Below, in pieces: positions 1 to 10,328 of a stretch of 64,000 nt of DNA. The notes below the pieces were generated by a model that ran no database searches, was not told where the DNA came from, and was given only the letters and a program-made list of their open reading frames with translations. Position numbers and translations under genes: made by a program. Source of the DNA: Veronia nyctiphanis (GTDB lineage Bacteria; Pseudomonadota; Gammaproteobacteria; Enterobacterales; Vibrionaceae); assembly GCF_004116385.1 (NCBI RefSeq), contig NZ_PEIB01000010.1:79519-143518 (forward strand). The letters are read 5' to 3'. Each line of letters starts with the position of its first letter. Within the stretch, counting starts at the first letter, position 1.

Positions 1-969
1 AACAACGACCGCATCAAAATTTTCACGAAACGCCGCCTGCTTGAGTGTGGTACCCCGAATCGACGCACTGTGGCTGACAACCACTTCTAACAAGTTCTGG
101 CCATTAATGTGGTGCTGACCAAAAAGCGACAACCCAGGCATATCTTGAAGGGTGGCGACACTTTCCACATCACCAGCAAACTGTAATTTGTCACCGGCCT
201 CAAGGACAGTATCCGGACACACAGGCGCAATGACCTTACCATCACGGATGATCTCTGCGAGATAAAGACGGCGAAGTGCACGTAAACCATTGTCTGACAC
301 CGAACGCCCTGCCAGTGGCGAACCCGGCTCAATCAGTGCCTCAAGCACGTAAGGCAAGGTGTCATCGTCTTTGTCATCGTTATCCGGCAACAGATAACAC
401 AGGGGGATCAGAATCAACATCCCGCCAGCCAAGACCGCCAGTCCTATCATTGAAGGAGCAAAGAAATCGAGGGCAGGCAGACCCGCACTTTCAACAAAGC
501 TATTAATGATGAGGTTTGTCGATGTGCCGATAAGCGTCAGTGTTCCACCAAGAATGGCGGCATAAGAAAGCGGCATCAGCAGCCGTGACGGGGCATGACG
601 GCGATTGCGTTTTACCGCGCCAATCAACGACGCCACAACCGCAGTATTATTGGTGAAGGAGCTCAGGAATGCCGTCGACAAGCCAAGCTTGGCAACCACT
701 GTACCCAAGCGCCCTCCTGCAAGCTGATCACCGACCCAGCTAACCAGCCGGGTCTTTTCCAGTGCTGCTGATGAAAGAACCAACAACACCAACGTGAGCA
801 GAGATTTATTGGTGAAATTCGCTGCCATGTCTTCCAAAGCCACCTGTCCAGTCTGGAAGGCGGCAAAGGCAACAACAGCAAATAAGATAGCAGGTTTGAT
901 TTTGGTAAATAACAACCCTGATATCACGCCCAACAACAGGCAAAGAATAATAACCTGCTCCAGGCTCAT
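1..969 (-). CDS. SLC13-family permease, C-terminal part outside window
   Basis: Open reading frame of 323 codons that runs off the left edge without a stop. It starts MSLEQVIILC and has hydrophobic segments near residues 2-20, 22-36, 55-70 and 85-160, with typical permease signatures STAFLSSFTNNTAVVASLIG and GGTLTLIGTSTNLIIN. A soluble TrkA-C-like stretch follows from about residue 215 (ending in DTVLEAGDKLQFAGDVESV). This is the SLC13/DASS-type inner-membrane anion transporter architecture. It starts 4 nt after the cysN stop, so it is in the sulfate-activation operon, and a role in sulfate uptake is inferred from that position. The substrate is not proven by the sequence. Confidence 0.85.
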   Translation of the reverse strand, partial: MSLEQVIILCLLLGVISGLLFTKIKPAILFAVVAFAAFQTGQVALEDMAANFTNKSLLTLVLLVLSSAALEKTRLVSWVGDQLAGGRLGTVVAKLGLSTAFLSSFTNNTAVVASLIGAVKRNRRHAPSRLLMPLSYAAILGGTLTLIGTSTNLIINSFVESAGLPALDFFAPSMIGLAVLAGGMLILIPLCYLLPDNDDKDDDTLPYVLEALIEPGSPLAGRSVSDNGLRALRRLYLAEIIRDGKVIAPVCPDTVLEAGDKLQFAGDVESVATLQDMPGLSLFGQHHINGQNLLEVVVSHSASIRGTTLKQAAFRENFDAVVV

Positions 970-973
970 CGGT

Positions 974-2407
974 TTACCCCAACAGCTTGCTGATATCCCG
1001 CGCGTTCCAATGCGGGAAATGCTTACGGACCAGCGCGTTCAGTTCAACCTCAAAGGCGGAGTACTGACCTGCTGACACCTGCGACTCACTTGCTTCCAGC
1101 AGAGAGTGGATCATGCCTGCACCTACGGTGACATTAGTCAGACGGTCAATCAGAATGAAACCGCCAGTGTCTTGGCTTTGTGCATATTCATCAAGCGCAA
1201 CGCTCTCTGTCAGCTCAAGTTCACACAAACCAATGCCGTTCAATGGCAGGACGTCAGTTTCAAACTTGTTCAGGTTATTGATATCAACCTGATGATGAAC
1301 CTTGCTGACAGAACCGATGGTTTTCTTGCCAGCCACTTTAATGTCGTATTGTTTGCCCGGCTCAAGCGGACTCTCCGCCATCCAGACAATGTCTGCCAAC
1401 AGATGGTCAGTCACAGACTGCTCGTGTGAGACAGGAACAATCAAGTCACCACGGCTAATGTCGATTTCGTCTTTCAGCGTAAGCGTGACTGCGAGGCCTT
1501 CGTGAGCAAGGTCAAGATCGCCATCAAAGGTCACAATACGGTCGACAGTTGAGGTTTTACCAGAAGGCAAGACTTTCACTTCATCGCCCGGGCGAATTTC
1601 GCCAGATGCGACCGTGCCTGAGAAACCACGGAAGTCGAGGTTTGGACGGTTTACATACTGCACAGGTAAACGGAATGGCGCTTGCGAGCTTGCTTTGCTC
1701 AGGTCCGCGTCTTCCAGCAGGTTCAACAGTGTCTCACCTTCGTACCATGGCGTGTGCGCACTGCGTTCAACCACGTTGTCACCTTCTAGTGCCGACAGAG
1801 GTACCAGAGTGATGTTGATGTCTTTGTTGAGCTTCTCAGCAAAGGTCAGGTATTCATCTCGGATGTCTTCAAACTTCTGCTGATCAAAACCGACCAAGTC
1901 CATCTTGTTAACCGCAACCACAAAGTGGCGGATACCCAGGAGGCTCGCGATATATGAGTGGCGACGCGTCTGGTCCAGTACACCTTTACGGGCGTCAATC
2001 AGAATCACTGCCAGATCACAGGTCGACGCACCGGTTGCCATGTTACGGGTGTATTGCTCATGTCCCGGCGTATCGGCAATGATGAATTTACGCTTCTTGG
2101 TCGAGAAATAACGGTATGCGACATCAATGGTGATACCTTGCTCGCGCTCAGCTTGCAGGCCATCAACCAGCAGTGCCAGATCGGGTTTCTCACCCGTTGT
2201 ACCTACTTTCTGGCTGTCAGCGTGGATAGCAGCCAGTTGGTCTTCATAAATTTGGTGTGAATCATGGAGCAAACGGCCAATCAGAGTACTCTTGCCGTCA
2301 TCCACTGAACCACAGGTCAGGAAACGCAGCAGGGATTTGTTCTGATGCTGATCGAGATAGGCCTCAATACCAAGTTCGGCCACTTGTTGTTCAATTACGC
2401 TGTTCAT
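974..2407 (-). CDS. cysN: Sulfate adenylyltransferase subunit 1 (GTPase)
   Basis: The regulatory GTPase of ATP sulfurylase; with CysD it makes adenosine 5'-phosphosulfate from sulfate and ATP, driven by GTP hydrolysis. Translation-factor-type G motifs are visible: GSVDDGKS at residues 33-40, [12 protein letters not shown] (G3), NKMD (G4) and SALEG (G5), followed by EF-Tu-like beta-barrel domains. The length of 477 aa is usual for the family. The start MNSVIEQQ was chosen because it matches the family N-terminus; an ATG one codon upstream (2410) is equally usable. The gene lies 10 nt after cysD and 4 nt before the permease, so the three are co-transcribed. Confidence 0.97.
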   Translation of the reverse strand: MNSVIEQQVAELGIEAYLDQHQNKSLLRFLTCGSVDDGKSTLIGRLLHDSHQIYEDQLAAIHADSQKVGTTGEKPDLALLVDGLQAEREQGITIDVAYRYFSTKKRKFIIADTPGHEQYTRNMATGASTCDLAVILIDARKGVLDQTRRHSYIASLLGIRHFVVAVNKMDLVGFDQQKFEDIRDEYLTFAEKLNKDINITLVPLSALEGDNVVERSAHTPWYEGETLLNLLEDADLSKASSQAPFRLPVQYVNRPNLDFRGFSGTVASGEIRPGDEVKVLPSGKTSTVDRIVTFDGDLDLAHEGLAVTLTLKDEIDISRGDLIVPVSHEQSVTDHLLADIVWMAESPLEPGKQYDIKVAGKKTIGSVSKVHHQVDINNLNKFETDVLPLNGIGLCELELTESVALDEYAQSQDTGGFILIDRLTNVTVGAGMIHSLLEASESQVSAGQYSAFEVELNALVRKHFPHWNARDISKLLG

Positions 2408-2417
2408 CATCAATCCC

Positions 2418-3325
2418 TTAGAAATAACCCTGACGTTTTTTAAGTTCCATCGATCCTGACTGATCGTGGTCAATGGCGCGTCCCTGACGCTCACTGGAGG
2501 TAGCCACCAGCATTTCCTCAATGATCGAAGGCAGGGTGTCTGCTTTCGACTCAACGGCACCGGTCAGTGGGTAACAACCCAGCGTACGGAAACGGACACT
2601 GCGCTCTTCGATAGTTTCACCTTCTCTGAGCTCCATACGGTCATCATCGACCATGATCAGCATGCCATCGCGGTCAACAACCGGGCGTGGCTTGGCCAAA
2701 TACAATGGAACAATGTCGATGCCTTCGAGATAGATGTATTGCCAGATATCGAGCTCAGTCCAGTTCGACAGAGGGAAAACACGGATACTCTCGCCCTTGT
2801 TTACCTGACCGTTATAGGTGTGCCACAACTCAGGACGCTGATTTTTTGGGTCCCAGCGGTGGTTTTTGTCACGGAAGCTGTAAACACGCTCTTTCGCGCG
2901 GCTTTTCTCTTCATCACGACGTGCACCGCCGAATGCTGCATCAAAACCGTATTTGTCCAACGCCTGCTTCAGGCCTTGTGTTTTCATGATGTCAGTGTGC
3001 TTCGATGAGCCGTGAACAAATGGGCTACAACCCATTGCCAGCCCTTCCGGGTTCTTGTGAACCAGCAGTTCGAATCCATATTTTTCCGCTGTTTTGTCGC
3101 GGAATTCGATCATTTCGCGGAATTTCCAGTCGGTATCGACGTGCAGCAGTGGAAACGGAATTTTGCCCGGGTAGAAGGCTTTGCGCGCCAGATGCAGCAT
3201 CACGGAAGAATCTTTTCCGATTGAGTACATCATTACCGGGTTATCAAATTCAGCGGCCACTTCACGAATGATATGGATGCTTTCAGCTCAAGTTGTTTGA
3301 GGTGAGTCAGGGTCTTGGCTTCCAT
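2418..3325 (-). CDS. cysD: Sulfate adenylyltransferase subunit 2 (frameshifted near its start)
   Basis: The catalytic subunit of ATP sulfurylase. It carries the PP-loop SIGKDSS of the PAPS-reductase/ATP-pyrophosphatase fold and ends in the usual KKRQGYF tail. The reading frame is open from about 3260, but the conserved N-terminus ([13 protein letters not shown]) is found upstream in another frame, starting at ATG 3325. The frames join if one base is restored near 3287, where the coding strand reads GAGCTG instead of GAGGCTG. The repaired product is 302 aa, the length of E. coli CysD. It sits 15 nt after cysG and 10 nt before cysN. I take the break as a sequence error because the rest is perfectly conserved. 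Confidence 0.93.
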
Positions 3326-3340
3326 TTTTAGAGAGTTTCC

Positions 3341-4761
3341 TTATTCCAGATTTACCACTGCTTGAGTTTCTGTCGCACTTTCAGCAGCGAAAGAGAATTG
3401 CTTGTACCAGTTGAGGGAGTCAGCCAGTTGAACGACCTCACCAACAACGATGAGTGCCGGGGAGCTCGCCTGCTCGGCAATCAGCTCCAACTCACCCACT
3501 GTGCCTCTGAGCACTCTCTGCTCAGCACGGGTGCCGTTTTCAATAATGGCGACGGGGGTGTCTGCCGCGCGGCCATGCGATATGAGCTGGTCGCGGATAT
3601 GGGCGCTTTTCATCAGCCCCATGAAAATCACCAGTGTCTGGTTGCCTCTCGCGAGGGTGCTCCAGTCGAGGGAATCTTTTTCTTTCTTCAGGTGCCCGGT
3701 AATGAACATCACGCTCTGAGCATGATCGCGGTGAGTCAGAGGGATGCCCGCATAAGCAGTAGCACCAGCGGCTGATGTAATGCCTGGCACGACCTGAAAC
3801 GGAATACCCGCCTCGGCAACAACCTGCAGCTCTTCACCACCTCGACCAAACATAAACGAATCGCCGCCTTTGAGGCGCACCACGCGCTTACCACGGCTGG
3901 CGTGTTTAACCAATAGGGCATTGGTTTCTTCCTGCGGGACGCTGTGGAAACCTGCGCGTTTACCGACACAAATCATTTCCGCATCGCGGCGGCACAGCTC
4001 CAGCACGTCGTCTGAGACAGATAGTCATAAAGGATGACGTCTGCCTGCTGCATTAATTGCAGACCACGCAGTGTCAACAAACCCGGGTCGCCCGGGCCTG
4101 CACCGACCAACGCAACCTCACCACGCATAGAAACACCCGAAGTCAGGCTCTCCAGTTCTTGCTTAGCATCGTCTTCACGGCCTGCAGCAACCAGTGAGGA
4201 AAAACGGCCATCAAACGCCAATTCCCAGAACTTTCTGCGTCCGGTCAGGGTGGTCACTTTTTCTTTCAGCTTGTCACGGAATTCACCGGCAAGAGCAGCC
4301 ATACGGCCTGTATGCGCGGGGACAAGCGACTCGAGCTTTTCGCGCAGTAAACGAGCCAATACTGGCGCTTTTCCTGCCGAAGAAATGGCGATGATGATCG
4401 GGCTACGATCAACAATTGAGGGGACAATGAAACTGCACTTTGGTGTGTCATCAACCACATTAACCAAGAGCTTCTTTTCTTCTGCCGCTCTTGAGACTAA
4501 GGCATTGACCATAGGTTTGTCGGTCGCCGCGATAGCCAGAAAGACACCATCGAGGCATTCAGGGGAAAAAGGCTGCTCGAGCCAGGTTAATTCACCTCTC
4601 TCAACGGCCTCTTCAATTTCCTTGTCCACTTCTGGTGCAACAAGGGTCACTGCTGCACCTGTTTTAAGCAGCATTCGGGTTTTTCGCCATGCAACTTCAC
4701 CACCGCCTACAACGAGACAGCGACGACCACGCAAGTTCGCAAAAATCGGCAAGTACTCCAT
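3341..4761 (-). CDS. cysG: Siroheme synthase, multifunctional (frameshifted)
   Basis: Converts uroporphyrinogen III to siroheme, the cofactor of the sulfite reductase encoded by cysI in this window. The N-terminal dehydrogenase/ferrochelatase half shows an NAD-binding glycine motif ([13 protein letters not shown]). The C-terminal CobA-type methyltransferase half begins at [17 protein letters not shown]. The two halves are in different frames. Restoring one base near 4018 (coding strand CTGTCTC, expected CTGGTCTC) gives a single 473-aa protein ending QAVVNLE, close to the family length of about 460. The start MEYLPIFA fits the family; an ATG one codon upstream is possible. First gene of the cysG-cysD-cysN-permease run. 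Confidence 0.93.
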
Positions 4762-4981
4762 CATCTTCACCCTGTTAACTCCATTGCCAGTCACTATAGA
4801 GACAGTCCGATATTGCTGGAAATTCTAAATATTCATTTTTTATAACCAGTTGTATGGGACTGCTTGATTTACGACATAAAGCTGCAATCAGCGTGCCTGA
4901 AATAATGGGGAGGATAGACGTGTAATGCGCGTATTTGCTGTATTAGCGGCAACAAAAACGGTTACGCAAACGATTAAATCA

Positions 4982-4997
4982 TGAGATCAAAGTCACA
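4982..4997 (+). promoter_or_regulatory. Candidate CRP-cAMP binding site upstream of cpdB
   Basis: TGAGATCAAAGTCACA matches the CRP consensus TGTGA-N6-TCACA at 9 of 10 specified bases. It lies 82 bp upstream of the cpdB start, a sensible distance for an activating site. The match is seen directly; CRP control is inferred. Confidence 0.5.
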
Positions 4998-5079
4998 ATG
5001 CAAATATCAATAATTAATATGAAATTCATTTTCATGATACACAAGCCGCAAATTTTCATCCCCCACTGGAGTCTCAACC

Positions 5080-7026
5080 ATGTTTTCTCTTCGTCCCCTC
5101 TCTGTTGCTGTTTTGGGCGGTATCGTTGCTATGAGTCAAACGGCCATCGCCGATACGATTGAACTTCGTGTCATCGAAACCACAGATATCCATACCAATG
5201 TGATGGATTACGACTACTACAAAGACAAACCAAGCGAGAAAATTGGTCTGGTGCGAGCGGCAACGCTGGTAAAAAGCGCACGGAATGAAGTCGCTAACAG
5301 CCTGTTGGTCGACAACGGCGATTTGCTACAGGGAAGCCCGATGGGTGATTACATGGCAGCAAAAGGCATCAAGGACGGTGAGATTCATCCTGTATATAAA
5401 GCGATGAACCAGTTGAATTATGAAGTGGGTAATATCGGTAATCACGAATTCAACTACGGTATCGAGTTTCTAAGAAACAGTTTGTCTGGCGCAGGTTTCC
5501 CTTATATCAACGCCAACGTGTTTGATGCAAAAACCGGTGAGCACTATTTCACCCCATACATCATCAAAAGCCACAGCATGACGGATACCGACGGCCACAA
5601 ACACACGGTTAAAGTGGGCTACATTGGCTTCGTACCGCCACAAATCATGGTATGGGATAAGAAAAACCTCGAAGGCAAAGTGATTGCCAAAGACATTCTG
5701 AAAACGGCAGAAAAACTGGTGCCGGAAATGAAAGCCAAGGGTGCGGATGTGATTGTCGCAATCCCGCACTCTGGCCTCTCTCGCGCACCCTATAAAGTGA
5801 TGGCAGAAAACTCTGTTTACTACCTCTCTGAGGTAGAAGGCATTGATGCTATCGCTTTCGGCCACTCACATGCTGTTTTCCCGGGCAAAGGGTTTGACTA
5901 CATTCCGGGTGTCGACAATAAAAAAGGCACCATCAATGGCGTTGCGGCTGTTATGCCAGGTCGCTGGGGCAGCCATGTCGGTATCATGGATTTGACCTTG
6001 AATAACGACAGCGGTAAGTGGCAGGTTGTCGACGGCAACACCCATGCCCGTCCAATCTTCGATGGTAAATCAATGGCCAAACCGGACGAAGGTATTCGCT
6101 CCGCACTTGAAGACGACCATAAAAACACCCGTGATTTCGTCAACTCTAAAATTGGCCAGTCTAGCGATGAGATGTACAGTTTCCTGGCGCTGGTGCAGGA
6201 CGACCCAACAGTTCAGATTGTGAACCTCGCGCAGAAAGATTACGTTGAGCGTTTTATTCAAGGTGACCCTGACCTAGAAGGTCTGCCAGTGCTGTCAGCT
6301 GCAGCCCCTTTCAAAGCGGGCGGTCGTAAAAACGACCCGGCGAACTTTACCGAAGTCGAAGCGGGTGAAATGACATTCCGCAATGCAGCAGACCTGTACC
6401 TGTATCCAAATATCTTGGTCGCACTGAAAGTAACAGGTAAAGAGGTGAAAGAATGGTTGGAGTGCACGGCGGGTCAGTTTAACCAGATTGATCCAAACCA
6501 AACTGGCGTTCAGTCACTGATTAACTGGGATGGTTTCCGCACTTACAACTTCGATATCATCGACGGCGTCAACTATCAGGTTGATGTGACTCAACCTGCC
6601 CGCTATGACGGCGAATGTCAGATGATCAATAAAGATTCTCAGCGTATTAAAGTCCTGAACTTCAACGGTAAGCCTATTGACCCGTCGCAAACCTTCTTGG
6701 TCGCAACCAACAACTACCGCGCATATCTGGGTAAATTCCCTGGCACAGGTAAAGACTTCATCGCGTTTGCCGCACCGGACGAAAACCGCACTGTGCTTGC
6801 TGATTACATCAGCCGTATCAGTCGTGAAAAAGGCCAAATCGTACCGAAAGCCGATAACAACTGGTCTTTCTCACCGATTAAGTCTCACAAAGAGCTGAAC
6901 ATCATGTTTGAAACCTCGCCAAGTAAAAAAGCGACTGACTTTATCAAGCAAAACGGTCAATACCCAATGAGAAAAATGGGAGAAGATGACACAGGGTTTG
7001 CTCAGTACCGCATTGACCTGCAGTAA
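5080..7026 (+). CDS. cpdB: Periplasmic 2',3'-cyclic-nucleotide 2'-phosphodiesterase/3'-nucleotidase
   Basis: Hydrolyses 2',3'-cyclic nucleotides and 3'-nucleotides in the periplasm so that the nucleoside and phosphate can be recovered. A signal peptide is visible (hydrophobic core to about residue 20, cleavage after AIA at 24). The calcineurin-like metallophosphoesterase domain follows with the metal-binding motifs [29 protein letters not shown] and the GHSHAVFPG loop. The C-terminal 5'-nucleotidase domain covers the second half. The length of 648 aa is normal for CpdB. The gene is monocistronic: a terminator follows at 7051, and a possible CRP site lies upstream. Confidence 0.96.
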   Translation: MFSLRPLSVAVLGGIVAMSQTAIADTIELRVIETTDIHTNVMDYDYYKDKPSEKIGLVRAATLVKSARNEVANSLLVDNGDLLQGSPMGDYMAAKGIKDGEIHPVYKAMNQLNYEVGNIGNHEFNYGIEFLRNSLSGAGFPYINANVFDAKTGEHYFTPYIIKSHSMTDTDGHKHTVKVGYIGFVPPQIMVWDKKNLEGKVIAKDILKTAEKLVPEMKAKGADVIVAIPHSGLSRAPYKVMAENSVYYLSEVEGIDAIAFGHSHAVFPGKGFDYIPGVDNKKGTINGVAAVMPGRWGSHVGIMDLTLNNDSGKWQVVDGNTHARPIFDGKSMAKPDEGIRSALEDDHKNTRDFVNSKIGQSSDEMYSFLALVQDDPTVQIVNLAQKDYVERFIQGDPDLEGLPVLSAAAPFKAGGRKNDPANFTEVEAGEMTFRNAADLYLYPNILVALKVTGKEVKEWLECTAGQFNQIDPNQTGVQSLINWDGFRTYNFDIIDGVNYQVDVTQPARYDGECQMINKDSQRIKVLNFNGKPIDPSQTFLVATNNYRAYLGKFPGTGKDFIAFAAPDENRTVLADYISRISREKGQIVPKADNNWSFSPIKSHKELNIMFETSPSKKATDFIKQNGQYPMRKMGEDDTGFAQYRIDLQ

Positions 7027-7050
7027 CTGAACACTGCATCGTTTACCTCC

Positions 7051-7080
7051 AAACCACGGCATTGCCGTGGTTTTTTTCTT
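7051..7080 (+). terminator. Rho-independent terminator of cpdB
   Basis: The perfect stem AAACCACGGC/GCCGTGGTTT with loop ATT is followed by a run of T, 25 nt after the cpdB stop. Confidence 0.9.
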
Positions 7081-7245
7081 ATTTCTCGCTGAAAACTCAT
7101 CACGCCTGCTATCACTGTAAATATTGCCGGAAAAAACAGCATTCAATGACCTTGTTTTAAAACCGGTAAATCCAGACAGCCCAAGACGCACCCTAGAATA
7201 GAAACGCGCTAGAATAGAAGCCCAAGAAATAAGGACGGACGAATT

Positions 7246-7701
7246 ATGATGCAGTGGATCCCGCTTACCTTCTCCCAACTCTCTACCCGACAGCTCTACG
7301 ATATTCTGCGCTTACGCAGTGAGGTGTTTGTTGTCGAGCAAGAGTGTGCTTATCAGGATCTGGACGGCCATGACATGCACGCCAACACCCTGCATCTGCT
7401 TGGCTATCGGGACGATAAGCTGACCGCCTATGCCAGAATACTGGATGAAGGCGTCACCTATCCTGAAGTGGCTATCGGCCGAGTGGTAACCGCACATACC
7501 GAACGGGGCAATGGCGCAGGGCATGAATTGATTGCGCAGGCACTGCTTGAGATCAAAGAGAAGTGGCCAAATCAATCGGTGATGATGGGCGCGCAATCTC
7601 ACCTTGTCGACTTCTACGGCAAACATGGATTTAAGGTCAGCTCAGAAGAATATATGGAGGATGGGATCCCCCATATCGATATGACACGAAAGCCAGCTTG
7701 A
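7246..7701 (+). CDS. elaA: GNAT-family N-acetyltransferase, ElaA type
   Basis: A 151-aa GNAT protein of the ElaA family. Diagnostic stretches are LRLRSEVFVVEQ near the N-terminus, the acetyl-CoA-binding region IGRVVTAHTERGNGAGHELI (R/Q-x-x-G-x-G/A variant), and the C-terminal YGKHGFKVSSEEYMEDGIPH, which matches the family tail. AAGGACGG stands 8 nt before the first ATG; a second ATG follows immediately. The substrate of ElaA is not established. It is apparently a single-gene unit, convergent with the ytfB-like gene, and the two stops are only 24 nt apart. Confidence 0.85.
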   Translation: MMQWIPLTFSQLSTRQLYDILRLRSEVFVVEQECAYQDLDGHDMHANTLHLLGYRDDKLTAYARILDEGVTYPEVAIGRVVTAHTERGNGAGHELIAQALLEIKEKWPNQSVMMGAQSHLVDFYGKHGFKVSSEEYMEDGIPHIDMTRKPA

Positions 7702-7725
7702 GTGTTGGCGTCTAACAAAAAGCGT

Positions 7726-8418
7726 CTAGAGTCGACGGAAACTGCCGTCGGCCTGGCGTTTGAACGTCACCGAGTCGCCGGACAAGGCAACAACTTTCAT
7801 TTGTACCACCCTGCCCTGATCATCGCTTTGCATTCTGAGTTCCTGTCCGGGTTTAATCTGGCTCAGTGGCTCGCCTTTACCTTGCACTTTTATCATCGCG
7901 TAAAGGTCAGGCAATGAAAGATCATAACGGCGAAAAATATTGCTGAGCGTATCGCCATCTTTAATTGCATGAGCGATAGCACCTGATGCCTTTACAGGGC
8001 GGTTAGGTTTTTCAGCGACTGGCCCTTTATTAGACTGAACATCGGTATTTTTCGCTACTGATTTTGTTCGTGTTTCGTCAGTCTCATTCGACGACAAGTT
8101 GCCGATAGGCACCGACTTTCGCTCACCTGATGACGCACTTTCCGTCACATGCTCAGCCGATGGCATAACCTCGTCATTACCCCAAGGCAAAAACAGCAAA
8201 AGCAATAGCACTGCTGAGGCAGTCATCAATCCAATTCGATGGGGCATCGGCAAACGTTGCCAAAACAGCAATCCTTGCTCTTTCCAAACGGGCATCTTAG
8301 TTTTCAGCGTCGACAACGATTCAGTGAGCAAAGCGCGGAACTCTGACAAATTTTTTGTCTGTTTGCGTTTTGCTTTCTTCTTGCCAGAAATACGCTCTCC
8401 TGCGGTTATTCGGCTCAT
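7726..8418 (-). CDS. OapA/YtfB-like cell-envelope protein
   Basis: A 230-aa protein with a basic cytoplasmic N-terminus rich in Lys/Arg (residues 8-22), one transmembrane segment (about residues 75-93, TASAVLLLLLFLPWG), a low-complexity Ser/Thr/Glu linker, and a C-terminal LysM-like opacity-associated-protein domain (AHAIKDGDTLSNIFRRYDLS). This is the layout of E. coli YtfB, a peptidoglycan-binding division-associated protein, and of Haemophilus OapA. The gene is divergent from fklB here as ytfB is in E. coli, which supports orthology. The start MSRITAGERI at 8418 has GGGAA upstream; the frame stays open further upstream. Confidence 0.8.
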   Translation of the reverse strand: MSRITAGERISGKKKAKRKQTKNLSEFRALLTESLSTLKTKMPVWKEQGLLFWQRLPMPHRIGLMTASAVLLLLLFLPWGNDEVMPSAEHVTESASSGERKSVPIGNLSSNETDETRTKSVAKNTDVQSNKGPVAEKPNRPVKASGAIAHAIKDGDTLSNIFRRYDLSLPDLYAMIKVQGKGEPLSQIKPGQELRMQSDDQGRVVQMKVVALSGDSVTFKRQADGSFRRL

Positions 8419-8511
8419 ACAATTCCCATTGATTATATGCTTTAGTGTATGCGTAAAGTGTCTCACCTGTTATCCTTCCATACTTTGATGACCTAAACAA
8501 AGAGAGACAAC

Positions 8512-9132
8512 ATGTCTGAAGTAAAACTGGAGACCGTAGAACAAAAAGCAAGCTACGGCATTGGTCTGCAAATGGGCCAACAACTGGCTGGCAGCGGTCT
8601 GGAAGGCCTGCAAGTTGACGCAATCGCTAAAGGTATCGCCACCTCTCTGGCTGGCAACATGCCAGAACTGGAAGTGGACGAAATCAACGATGCACTGCGT
8701 GAACTGCACACTAAAGCTGAAGCAGACCGTCAGGAAGCGGCAAAAGAAGCAGCAGCAGAAGGCGAAGCTTTCCTGGCTGAAAACGCGAAGCGCGATGCAG
8801 TCACCGTTACTGAATCAGGCCTGCAGTACGAAGTACTGGTCGCTGGTGAAGGTGAAGTACCGAGCAGCGACAAGCAAGTACGTGTTCATTATCACGGTGA
8901 GCTGACTGACGGCACTGTTTTCGACAGCTCTGTATCTCGTGGCGAACCTGCTGAATTCCCAGTGACTGGCGTTATCGCTGGTTGGGTTGAAGCGCTGCAA
9001 ATGATGCCTGTTGGCTCTAAGTGGAAACTGTTCATCCCTCAGGATCTGGCATACGGTGAGCGTGGCGCTGGCGCTGCAATTCCTCCGTTTGCTGCTCTGG
9101 TATTCGAAGTGGAACTGCTGGATATCCTGTAA
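8512..9132 (+). CDS. fklB: FKBP-type peptidyl-prolyl cis-trans isomerase
   Basis: A 206-aa FKBP22/FklB homologue that catalyses prolyl isomerisation. The N-terminal alpha-helical dimerisation domain (about residues 1-100, rich in Ala/Glu/Lys) is followed by the FKBP domain, with [18 protein letters not shown], the [19 protein letters not shown] core and the active-site loop [20 protein letters not shown]. There is no signal peptide, so it is cytoplasmic. AAAGAGAGA precedes the ATG. A terminator follows at once and the ytfB-like gene is divergent. Confidence 0.95.
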   Translation: MSEVKLETVEQKASYGIGLQMGQQLAGSGLEGLQVDAIAKGIATSLAGNMPELEVDEINDALRELHTKAEADRQEAAKEAAAEGEAFLAENAKRDAVTVTESGLQYEVLVAGEGEVPSSDKQVRVHYHGELTDGTVFDSSVSRGEPAEFPVTGVIAGWVEALQMMPVGSKWKLFIPQDLAYGERGAGAAIPPFAALVFEVELLDIL

Positions 9133-9147
9133 TTCATTCCGAACGCC

Positions 9148-9179
9148 AAAAAGCCAGTCGAATATCGGCTGGCTTTTTT
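9148..9179 (+). terminator. Terminator of fklB
   Basis: The stem AAAAGCCAG/CTGGCTTTT, with an 11-nt loop that can itself pair, is followed by T residues, 16 nt after the fklB stop. Confidence 0.85.
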
Positions 9180-9554
9180 ATGCCTGACTCATTATTTATT
9201 CTCAGGTTAACCGTACCTTTCTCTGACAAGCGTTGAGCAACAAACGTCTGGCTTCACTCAAACCTTCACCGTACTCTCTTCAAAATATCTCCGGCTTTAC
9301 CCCCCTAATCAGAGCAACGTTCGCCGCTTAGTTGCATTAACATAACGAGCAAAAAACACCGAGTAGCAAAAGTATTGTCATTTGAATTAGGTGTAAAAGT
9401 TGGCGACGAATGAGCCAGTATTTAACGTTTTATACACCAACATTTATCACCCCATTACGCATTGTTTGATCTTGATTTTGTTTTTCGTATGTCTCCGATT
9501 TGCTAATTCCATTACCGTTGACGCAAATCAAAAACATCATCAGGAAACTGAGTA
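9180..9554. other. Intergenic region before the tpx paralogue pair
   Basis: 375 bp with no credible gene. The only structure I see is an imperfect inverted repeat (GGTGTAAAAGTT at 9390-9401 against AACGTTTTATACACC at 9424-9438). It may be an operator or nothing. The promoter of the lipoprotein gene must lie here, but I cannot place it with confidence. Confidence 0.4.
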
Positions 9555-10172
9555 ATGAACAAGAAACATCTTTTAGCATTCGCCATTGCGGCCATCGTGT
9601 CTGGTTGTGCAAGCAACCCACACTTCGCGACCACAGAACAGTCTTCAGGTCTGGGTAAAGGTCAGGTTGTTACACTGGAAGACAACCCGTTTAACCTGTC
9701 TGGTAGTGCACTGAACGTCGGTGACGACATGCCTTCTGCACTGCTGAAAGACCAAGCGTTTGGCGATCATGATACTGCTAAAAACAGCGAACACGTTCGT
9801 ATCTACAGCATCATGCCATCTATCGACACACCAGTTTGTGACCAACAAGCGCACGAACTCAGTGAGTTCGTTGAAACACACCCTGAGCCGAACATCGACT
9901 TCTATGCCGTGAGTGCGGATACCCCATTTGCGCAGGCGAACTTCAAGAAAGACGCAAAAATCACCGACAAAGTGACTTTCCTGTCTGACGCACGCAGCCA
10001 TGACTTTGGTGCTTCAACCGGCACTCAAATCGACGCACTGGGCCTGCTGACCCGAACCATTATCGTGGTAGGTAAAGACAGCAAAGTCCTGCACATCCAA
10101 CGTGTACCAGAACTGACAACTGTTCCAGATCTGGTAAAGGCTGTCGAAATCGCTCAAAAAGCGGCGAGCTAA
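9555..10172 (+). CDS. Lipoprotein thiol-peroxidase (Tpx) paralogue lacking the resolving cysteine
   Basis: A 205-aa protein with a lipoprotein signal peptide (lipobox VSGC, Cys18) followed by Ala-Ser, which by the +2 rule predicts outer-membrane sorting. A Tpx-type peroxiredoxin domain follows. The peroxidatic motif PSIDTPVC gives Cys95. At the place of the Tpx resolving cysteine (..FC.. in the neighbour) the sequence reads QANFKKD, so the residue is Lys131 and no second catalytic cysteine exists. It would therefore act as a 1-Cys peroxidase needing an outside thiol, or have lost activity. It lies 156 bp upstream of canonical tpx in the same direction, which points to an old duplication. Peroxide removal in the periplasm is inferred. 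Confidence 0.85.
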   Translation: MNKKHLLAFAIAAIVSGCASNPHFATTEQSSGLGKGQVVTLEDNPFNLSGSALNVGDDMPSALLKDQAFGDHDTAKNSEHVRIYSIMPSIDTPVCDQQAHELSEFVETHPEPNIDFYAVSADTPFAQANFKKDAKITDKVTFLSDARSHDFGASTGTQIDALGLLTRTIIVVGKDSKVLHIQRVPELTTVPDLVKAVEIAQKAAS

Positions 10173-10328
10173 TTTTACTTTCGTCATATTCTTGCAGTGC
10201 TCAGTAAGCAATTTACTCAGCTCAAAGAGCAAATTGCATATCGCTCACAGAGCAAACATTTAGTCAACAATATGGCGCGCACAGAAAACTTTCATTCGTT
10301 TGATATTTAATTAATAGAGGTTAATACC

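Noticed and set aside
4946..4975. PurR box upstream of cpdB (ACGCAAACGATTA)
   Set aside because: Only one half of the palindrome matches ACGCAAACGTTTGCGT; the other half is too poor to claim.
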